Source: JBPYFK01 sp051984675
GTDB lineage: Bacteria; Actinomycetota; Actinomycetes; Mycobacteriales; Pseudonocardiaceae
Direction: 5' to 3'
Length of the DNA stretch: 43,291 nt
NCBI GenBank assembly: GCA_051984675.1
Contig: JBPYFK010000010.1
Coordinates: 1 to 43,291, forward strand
Part shown: in pieces, positions 38,784 through 43,291 of the stretch
How the letters are laid out: each line of letters begins with the position of its first letter
Position numbering within the stretch: the first letter of the stretch is position 1
Position numbers and translations under genes: made by a program
Notes under the pieces: model-generated
What the model was told of the DNA's origin: nothing
The model's database searches: none
Seen by the model: the letters and a program-made list of their open reading frames with translations, nothing else

Positions 38784-40004
38784 CTAGGCGCCCTGGTCTC
38801 CAGAGCCCTGCTGGTCGGAGTCAGATGGCTTTCCGGGTTTGCAGGGCTTTTCGGGTTTGCAGGGCTTTCCGGGCTTCTTCTCCTTCTCGGGCGTGATCGC
38901 GATACCCCACGGTCCTTCGAAGCCTGGGATGGTCTCGACGGTAGTATTGGTGTTCGTGTCAACCACCGACGTCGTGTCGTCGAAGAAGTTGGTCACGTAG
39001 AGGTGACCGGCATCTGGGGTAACCGCAATACCCATCGGTCCCTCACCGACGGTGATGGGCTCGGGTTCCACGGTGTTGTTCGCCGTGTTAATCACCGACA
39101 CCGTGTTCGAGCCGGAGTTGGTGACGTCGACGCGGGTGCCATTCGGGGAGATCGCGATAGCGAACGGGGCCTGGAATTGGGGGTTGGAGAGGGTCTGCAC
39201 GCTGTTGGTCGCCGTATCGATCACCGACACATTGTCTGAAGAGTTGTCGGCGACGTAGACGTGCCTGCCATCCGGGGTGACCTGGATACCCATGGGGAAG
39301 GCGTTGGGGATGCCGAGGGGGATGGTGTTGATCACGGTGTTGGTGGCCGTATCAATCACTGACACGTCCTGCGAACCGTTGTTGCTGACGTAGACGCGGC
39401 TGCCATCTGGAGAGATCGCGAGATAGCGTGGGAAGTCGCCGACGGGGATGTCGCGGATCACAGTGTTGGTCGTCGCGTCAATCACCGACACCGGGCCGTT
39501 CGCGTCGGAGTTGCTGACGTAGACGCGTTTGCTATCCGGCGAGACCACGACCCCTTCCGGTGAGCTGAAGCCGGTGGGGATGGTGGCGACCACGGTGTTC
39601 GTTGCCGTATCGATCACCGACACCGTGTTGTCACCGGTGTTGGTGACATAGACGTGTTTGCCATCAGGCGAGACCGCGACACCGCGCGGACCCCCGCCGA
39701 CGTGAATGGTGTCGACGATGGTGTTAGTCGCGGTATTCACCACCGACACCGTATCCGCAGGCGCGGTATTGACGACGTAGGCAAACGGGGGAGCCTCCGG
39801 CTTGCCCCCCCACCGGGCGGAAGGCCCCCCAGCGGCCGAAGGGTGTGGGGCCGCGGAGGCGTGCGGGGCCATGCCAACCGCCGGCAGGGCCAGGCCCCCC
39901 ACCATGACCAGCACGGCCATCCACAGCTGCAACCACGACCACCGCCGCAACCGAATCCCTGGACCATGACACGCGTGTGCCTGCGTGCCGCTACGTGCGA
40001 TCAT
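38784..40004 (-). CDS. Exported seven-bladed YVTN beta-propeller protein, copy B
   Basis: This 406-residue paralogue of copy A shares the N-terminal export segment (WSWLQLWMAVLVMVGG) nearly unchanged, the Ala/Pro/Ser linker, seven YVTN blades (VSVIDTATNTVVATIP and variants) and a tail of KPCKPE units followed by a Ser/Asp/Gln/Gly end (SDSDQQGSGDQGA) that copy A has lost. ATG 40004 is chosen because GGAGGGAAG lies seven bases upstream. The blades have diverged much more than the export signal, which suggests altered binding specificity or relaxed constraint on the propeller face. Confidence 0.9.
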   Translation of the reverse strand: MIARSGTQAHACHGPGIRLRRWSWLQLWMAVLVMVGGLALPAVGMAPHASAAPHPSAAGGPSARWGGKPEAPPFAYVVNTAPADTVSVVNTATNTIVDTIHVGGGPRGVAVSPDGKHVYVTNTGDNTVSVIDTATNTVVATIPTGFSSPEGVVVSPDSKRVYVSNSDANGPVSVIDATTNTVIRDIPVGDFPRYLAISPDGSRVYVSNNGSQDVSVIDTATNTVINTIPLGIPNAFPMGIQVTPDGRHVYVADNSSDNVSVIDTATNSVQTLSNPQFQAPFAIAISPNGTRVDVTNSGSNTVSVINTANNTVEPEPITVGEGPMGIAVTPDAGHLYVTNFFDDTTSVVDTNTNTTVETIPGFEGPWGIAITPEKEKKPGKPCKPEKPCKPGKPSDSDQQGSGDQGA

Positions 40005-40075
40005 CGACAACTTCCCTCCAAGACAAGACGGCCTGCGGCCCACGCCCACAGCGACAAATACGGACCGCAGTCAAG

Positions 40076-40170
40076 TGATCACAGAGAGGAAGGCTAGGAG
40101 AATAGGGCGTATCTCGCCCACCGAAAAGCGAGTCCAGACGAGAAGATCACACAAAAGCTTGGCGATCACA
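40076..40170. promoter_or_regulatory. GATCACA repeats upstream of propeller copy B
   Basis: TGATCACA (40076-40083), GATCACAC (40145-40152) and GATCACA (40164-40170) correspond to the three sites of copy A, again with 19 bp between the last two. A palindrome, GTGGAT-CAATC-ATCCAC (40318-40334), follows further upstream of the gene, at the same relative place as in copy A. Confidence 0.5.
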
Positions 40171-40430
40171 TCAAGCGCCAAGCCGCCACCATGATCAAAA
40201 ATCTCAAGCCGAAACCCACACAGTGCTGATCATTGCATTGTCGGCGCCTGTGGGTGTGTTGAGGTCGGATTCGTATGTAATTGATCTCGGAGGTTTGATC
40301 TCTTTGCGTTGCTAGAAGTGGATCAATCATCCACCAGGTCTGTCACTTACAGGGAGCATTCGTGATAGCGGCAACCATTCGCGGCAACCTGCCCGGAAGG
40401 TCGTGTCGCACGTGGCAGATCGTGAAGCCC

Positions 40431-40480
40431 GCCCGGGGAGCCGCCAGTCCTTGGGCCGTGGGCGGCGGCTCAACCCGGGC
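40431..40480. other. Conserved strong hairpin, copy B
   Basis: GCCCGGG-GAGCCGCC (40431-40445) pairs with GGCGGCTC-AA-CCCGGGC (40464-40480). It is the counterpart of 37505-37554, with one more base pair and the same AA bulge. Confidence 0.6.
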
Positions 40481-40598
40481 AGTCCTCTGTTAGCGCCGCA
40501 GGATCGTCATAGCGGTGCCGATGTTCCCGCTCGGATCCTTGGATTCCGGACAGGTCCCCGGGCGGCGGCCGGCTTAGCCGGGGCCGGCGAAGATCGGT

Positions 40599-40765
40599 GT
40601 CGTTGATCCTGACAAGTCGATCTTCGTCAACAGCCGGGGTGGCTATGTCAACGCTCGAACCTCAACAACCGGTACTGGGTGCCGTTCCGCAGGCGGGCTG
40701 GGTTCGAGTGGGTAACGTTTCACACCTTCCGCAAGAAGGTAGGCACGCTACTGGACCGACTCGGG
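40599..40765 (+). pseudogene. Frameshifted remnant of a second tyrosine recombinase
   Basis: One plus-strand frame reads VVDPDKSIFVNSRGGYVNAR (40599-40658). The next frame continues NLNNRYWVPFRRRAGFEWVT and then FHTFRKKVGTLLDRLG to about 40765. Joined, this matches the catalytic region of a phage-type integrase, including HTFRK (box II, H-x-x-R). The shift equals one missing base at about 40658. The nucleophile Tyr region is not found downstream, and no N-terminal domain lies upstream. The sequence differs from the 35.5-kb relic, so two different integrases have been here. Confidence 0.75.
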
Positions 40766-41079
40766 AACACAGGCTCCCCGTCAGGAGTCGGCCTGCGACA
40801 TCCGCCTTGGGAGAGCGGGACAGCCGGCTTCCCGGCCTGCGCCAACGCGGGAAAGACCAGGTGGCAGGCCGACCTTGTCTCCCGTCGTCTGCCATCCATG
40901 TACATCGTCGTCCGATGTCGTGCGCCCCAGACGTTCCCCATGCATGTTGGGGCCTTGGCCCCTTCTCGAGCGCTCACTCCCCTAGTCCAACTCTGTGTAA
41001 TGGAGACCGAGCCCTCCCGGTAACAACGGATCGCTATGCTCACTGGGGCTGATCATCAACAAGAGACGAAAGGCATGCC
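40766..41079. other. Gap with one half of a diverged 59-bp repeat
   Basis: No gene is supported. 40903-40961 matches 41546-41604 at 47 of 59 positions by eye (both contain GCCCCAGA and CCCCAYGCATGT), 643 bp apart in direct orientation. The rest has no visible signal. Confidence 0.5.
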
Positions 41080-41358
41080 TTGCATCCCACCGCATCCGCT
41101 GCCTCCCCCACCGCCCGGAACGGCATGGGTACTGCCGCCCTTGTGCTCGGACTGCTGGCCGCACTCACTGGGTGGATCCCGATCGTCGGCATCGTCGCCT
41201 GGCCACTCTCGATTCTGGGTCTCGCCTTCGGCATCACAGGCATCCGACGCGCCAGCCGCTCGGAAGCCACCGACAGAGCCCAGGCCATCGCCGGCACCGT
41301 TCTGGCAGGGCTTGGACTGATCTTCTGCCTCATCTACGTCGCCGTGTTCGCTGCGTGA
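41080..41358 (+). CDS. Small DUF4190-like membrane protein
   Basis: This protein of 92 residues or fewer has two hydrophobic helices (GTAALVLGLLAALTGWIPIVG and a second near the C-terminus) around GLAFGITGIRRASRSEATDR, the pattern of DUF4190 proteins. Function of the family is unknown. TTG 41080 has AAAGG six bases upstream; ATG 41125 just before the first helix is an alternative start. It lies within the region of integrase relics. Confidence 0.7.
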   Translation: MHPTASAASPTARNGMGTAALVLGLLAALTGWIPIVGIVAWPLSILGLAFGITGIRRASRSEATDRAQAIAGTVLAGLGLIFCLIYVAVFAA

Positions 41359-41545
41359 TCGTTTGCCACTCTTTTTCGTTGTTGTGCGAGGAAAGGTAGG
41401 TAGACGATCTTGGGTGGGCCGGGCCAGAACACGGCTGCGACACCCGCCGTGAGGAGAGCGTTTCAGGCGACGCTTCTACCTGCGCCTATACCGGAAAGCG
41501 CAGGTGACAGGGCGATTTTGCTTGTCGTCGTTTGTCATCAACAAG

Positions 41546-41604
41546 CATCGTCTTCTGACGTGGTGTGCCCCAGATGTGCCCCACGCATGTCGGGTACTTG
41601 GCGC
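41546..41604. repeat. Second copy of the diverged 59-bp repeat
   Basis: Matches 40903-40961 in direct orientation, about 80% identical over 59 bases. The shorter TGTGCCCCAG motif also occurs near 34435. Function unknown; it may be a trace of repeated element ends. Confidence 0.5.
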
Positions 41605-42440
41605 TTTACGTCGAGCAGGTGTCGCCCTGAACGGCGAGAAGTGTTTCCGTCGTTCGCTGATCGTTTTCGGTGTCCTGACGAACAACTGACGAACGGTGGC
41701 CTGGTCCCCTAGCAAGAGAGGGGCCCCATCGCCCGGACCGCAGCCGCAGCGGATCAGGCTCCGGAAGCCTGGCGCGAGAATACTTCCCAACGACCCGGCG
41801 CCGACGACGGCAGCGCTAGCGGTGACCGCCGCTGCCTGACGCCGACTGTAGGAGCCATCGCACCACGGTCCACCCGTGAAGCCCGCATCGCATATCACGG
41901 GCCCGGACCCTCGTACACCGTGCGTGCTTAGAAGTAGTTGGTGGGCTGCCAGTTGACTGTGGTCGGGCAGGCCGCCGCAATGGCGATCGTCTTGGACACC
42001 GTGACCGTTCTTGGTGTGGAGGTGGGTCGACTTGAGGAAGCGATCGTTGGCGGCAACGGTCACAGGACTCTCGGTGTGAACACCCCTACGACCTCACCGT
42101 CGAGCTGTCCGGTCTAGCGCTGACGTTAGCCGAGGTCCAGCGGCGCGTCCGTCGCTGCCACGAGCTGTACATGGACGATGGCTGACCAGTACCTCTCAGC
42201 GCCACAGCGGGTTGATTCCTGAGGTCGAGGTACGTCACGGAGTGTGCCGGCGGCCCTGGCGTCAGTACTGCTGGCCTTGGGGGACTGGCAGCCGTACCCG
42301 GATAGCTCCACGCTAGGGACAGAACCGGTGCTCCCGCAGTTGCCCAGGTGAGTGCGTGGCGGTGCGGTGCGCCGGCCGCAGCCAAGGAGGTGTGGAATCA
42401 GTCCAGGAGCATCGATTCGAGGGGGCCAGCAGGAGGAAAC
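41605..42440. other. Gene-poor region with broken coding-like fragments
   Basis: No intact gene is supported. Between 41938 and 42183 two plus-strand frames look coding: one reads QLTVVGQAAAMAIVLDTVTV then LGVEVGRLEEAIVGGNGH (to about 42115), and another then reads HPYDLTVELSGLALTLAEVQ and RRVRRCHELYMDDG to a stop at 42183. They may be one small gene split by a frameshift. I do not recognise the family. Confidence 0.35.
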
Positions 42441-42797
42441 ATGCTCGACCTCGACAGCGATGCGTTACAGGACCTATGGGAGCACGCGGCGGGTCCTGTC
42501 GCGTTGTACGACCTGAAGGGCCATTTCCTGGACGCCAGTCCGGGCATGTGCCGCCTGCTCGGCTACAGCCGCCAAGCCCTGCTCTCCATGTACCGCGACG
42601 AGATCGCCCACCCCAAAGACCAACCAGTCGATCTCGATGTGGTCCAGCTCGTGGGCGCGAGGATGGATAGTTACTCGGTAGAACGGCGGCTCCTCCACGC
42701 CGACGGCAGGGTCACTTGGGTACACGAGCACAACACGTTCATTAAGGATCCGGATGGCACGCCACTCTTGGTCGCGGCTTACCGGTACCCCCTCTGA
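42441..42797 (+). CDS. Stand-alone PAS domain protein
   Basis: This 118-residue protein is essentially one PAS domain: DLWEHAAGPVALYDLKGHFL, SPGMCRLLGYSRQALLSM, then DVVQLVGARMDSYSVERRLL and the PAC-like end DGRVTWVHEHNTFIKDPDGT. PAS domains sense small ligands or redox state. No kinase, cyclase or DNA-binding domain follows, so it would need a partner. ATG 42441 has AGGAGG four bases upstream. It ends immediately before the tRNA-Arg fragment. Confidence 0.85.
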   Translation: MLDLDSDALQDLWEHAAGPVALYDLKGHFLDASPGMCRLLGYSRQALLSMYRDEIAHPKDQPVDLDVVQLVGARMDSYSVERRLLHADGRVTWVHEHNTFIKDPDGTPLLVAAYRYPL

Positions 42798-42801
42798 GCT
42801 G

Positions 42802-42846
42802 GGCGCGCTCGGCAGGATTCGAACCTGCAACCTTCTGATCCGTAGG
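42802..42846 (-). other. 3' fragment of tRNA-Arg(ACG), probable attachment site
   Basis: On the minus strand, CTACGGATCAGAAGG, then the T arm GCAGGTTCGAATCCTGC and acceptor CGAGCGC plus discriminator G match the 3' half of actinobacterial tRNA-Arg(ACG), from the anticodon loop to the end. The 3' terminus reads CCC instead of CCA. Upstream of the anticodon loop the sequence stops resembling a tRNA: no D arm, no 5' acceptor and no anticodon-stem partner. Integrases commonly target this part of tRNA genes, so this is most likely an attL/attR core. Confidence 0.75.
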
Positions 42847-43291
42847 TCTCGGACTTACCGTTCGTCGGCATTCCTGCCACTCCTGCCATTTGCTTCGTCG
42901 CAGGTCACTGGAGCGGCTGGAACAGTGGGGGCAGGCTGGACGGGTGCGAACCGAGACGGGAACTGAGACGGCCCTAGCCTCCTATTAGGACAGATACCCG
43001 CGTCTCCCCCAGCTGTTACAGCACTTGGCCGTACAGCGTGTGTAAGGCTCGTAGGCGCCCGGCGGGAGCGGGCCGCGCCGCTCGGGTGCGCGGCCGGCCC
43101 GCCTGGTGGGTCGCACTTCCCCTGCGGACCCGCATATACCAGTATGAACGTATGTTCGAATCGTGTCCAGGGATGTGTGCCCAGAGACATGTACTCGTCC
43201 CGGGGTGCGTGCTGGTTGGTTGTGTATAGGCGGTCAGTGACCAAAGCTATTGAGTGCGCTGGGACAGCATCGCTGCCTGGCGCATCAGCTC
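42847..43291. other. Gene-free right end of the window
   Basis: About 445 bases have no supported gene. Open frames lack family features and ribosome sites. The segment holds one LexA-like site and a GC-rich imperfect inverted repeat near 43070-43105. A gene may begin beyond the window edge. Confidence 0.4.
43144..43159. promoter_or_regulatory. LexA (SOS box)-like site
   Basis: ATGAACGTATGTTCGA has the core GAAC-N4-GTTC and matches the actinobacterial SOS box TCGAAC-N4-GTTCGA at 10 of 12 defined positions. The surrounding DNA is AT-rich with ATATACC nearby, as at promoters. No gene that it might control is visible in either direction. Confidence 0.5.

Larger units (their letters stand above)
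38776..40510. repeat. Copy B of a diverged 1.75-kb duplication
   Basis: This is the partner of 35824-37586, in the same orientation and 1.2 kb further on, with the small secreted protein gene in the spacer. Homology covers the propeller gene, its 3' tail and about 500 bp of upstream DNA. Confidence 0.8.

Noticed and set aside
41476..42063. A 195-codon minus-strand open frame
   Set aside because: Low-complexity Arg/His/Ser composition, no ribosome site, and it spans one copy of the 59-bp repeat.
42802..42890. Intact tRNA-Arg gene
   Set aside because: Only the 3' half matches; there is no D arm, no 5' acceptor strand and no matching anticodon stem.
42855..43244. A 129-codon minus-strand open frame at the right end
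   Set aside because: No family features or ribosome site; it runs across the LexA-like site.

Overview
This is a high-GC window of about 70% G+C with actinobacterial codon use, many GTG and TTG starts, and Shine-Dalgarno sites of the GGAGG/GGAAGG type. Gene order points to Actinomycetota, probably Pseudonocardiaceae: leuA, recR, ybaB, dnaX, SRP RNA, tRNA-Ser, tadA with its partner, and tyrA follow the same general order as in mycobacteria. The tRNA-Ser/SRP RNA/dnaX/ybaB/recR/tadA neighbourhood is also conserved in Bacillus. The family-level assignment is inference.

Region 1 (1-12.2 kb) is metabolic. It holds the 3' part of leuA (leucine synthesis), a DedA membrane protein, a small unknown protein, a glycosidase-like protein, a class I DAHP synthase (start of the shikimate pathway), and a divergent LysR regulator/EamA exporter pair. 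A four-gene peptide-type ABC importer operon follows (permease B, permease C, ATPase D, ATPase F) with no solute-binding protein. Its two ATPases carry unusual substitutions in catalytic motifs.

Region 2 (12.3-27.4 kb) is the chromosomal core. It contains recR and ybaB, then an MgtC-like protein and an S9 peptidase on the opposite strand that separate ybaB from dnaX. The SRP RNA, two perfect DnaA boxes, tRNA-Ser(GGA), a universal stress protein/sugar transporter pair, a secreted S53 peptidase, tRNA-Ser(CGA), an ECF sigma factor, tadA with its associated gene, tyrA and a thiolase follow. Many intergenic gaps carry clear hairpin terminators.

Region 3 (27.4-34.6 kb) is mixed. It has a 560-base gap with an AT-rich stretch, a small secreted protein, a frameshifted Pr6Pr-type membrane protein, a GYD-domain protein, a lytic transglycosylase-like protein, a large NB-ARC/LuxR regulator, and a few small unknown genes, two of them translationally coupled.

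Region 4 (34.6-43.3 kb) looks like the worn remains of integrated DNA. It holds a methyltransferase, fragments of two tyrosine recombinases (at 35.5 and 40.6 kb), a small membrane protein, a lone PAS protein, and a 45-base 3' piece of a tRNA-Arg(ACG) gene of the kind left at an attachment site. The most striking part is a diverged 1.75-kb duplication. Each copy encodes an exported seven-bladed YVTN beta-propeller with a Cys-Lys-Pro-rich tail, plus a long upstream region in which short GATCACA repeats, a palindrome and a strong hairpin are kept while the sequence between them has changed. A small, very hydrophilic secreted protein sits between the copies. The role of this locus is unknown; it is the best candidate for something undescribed.
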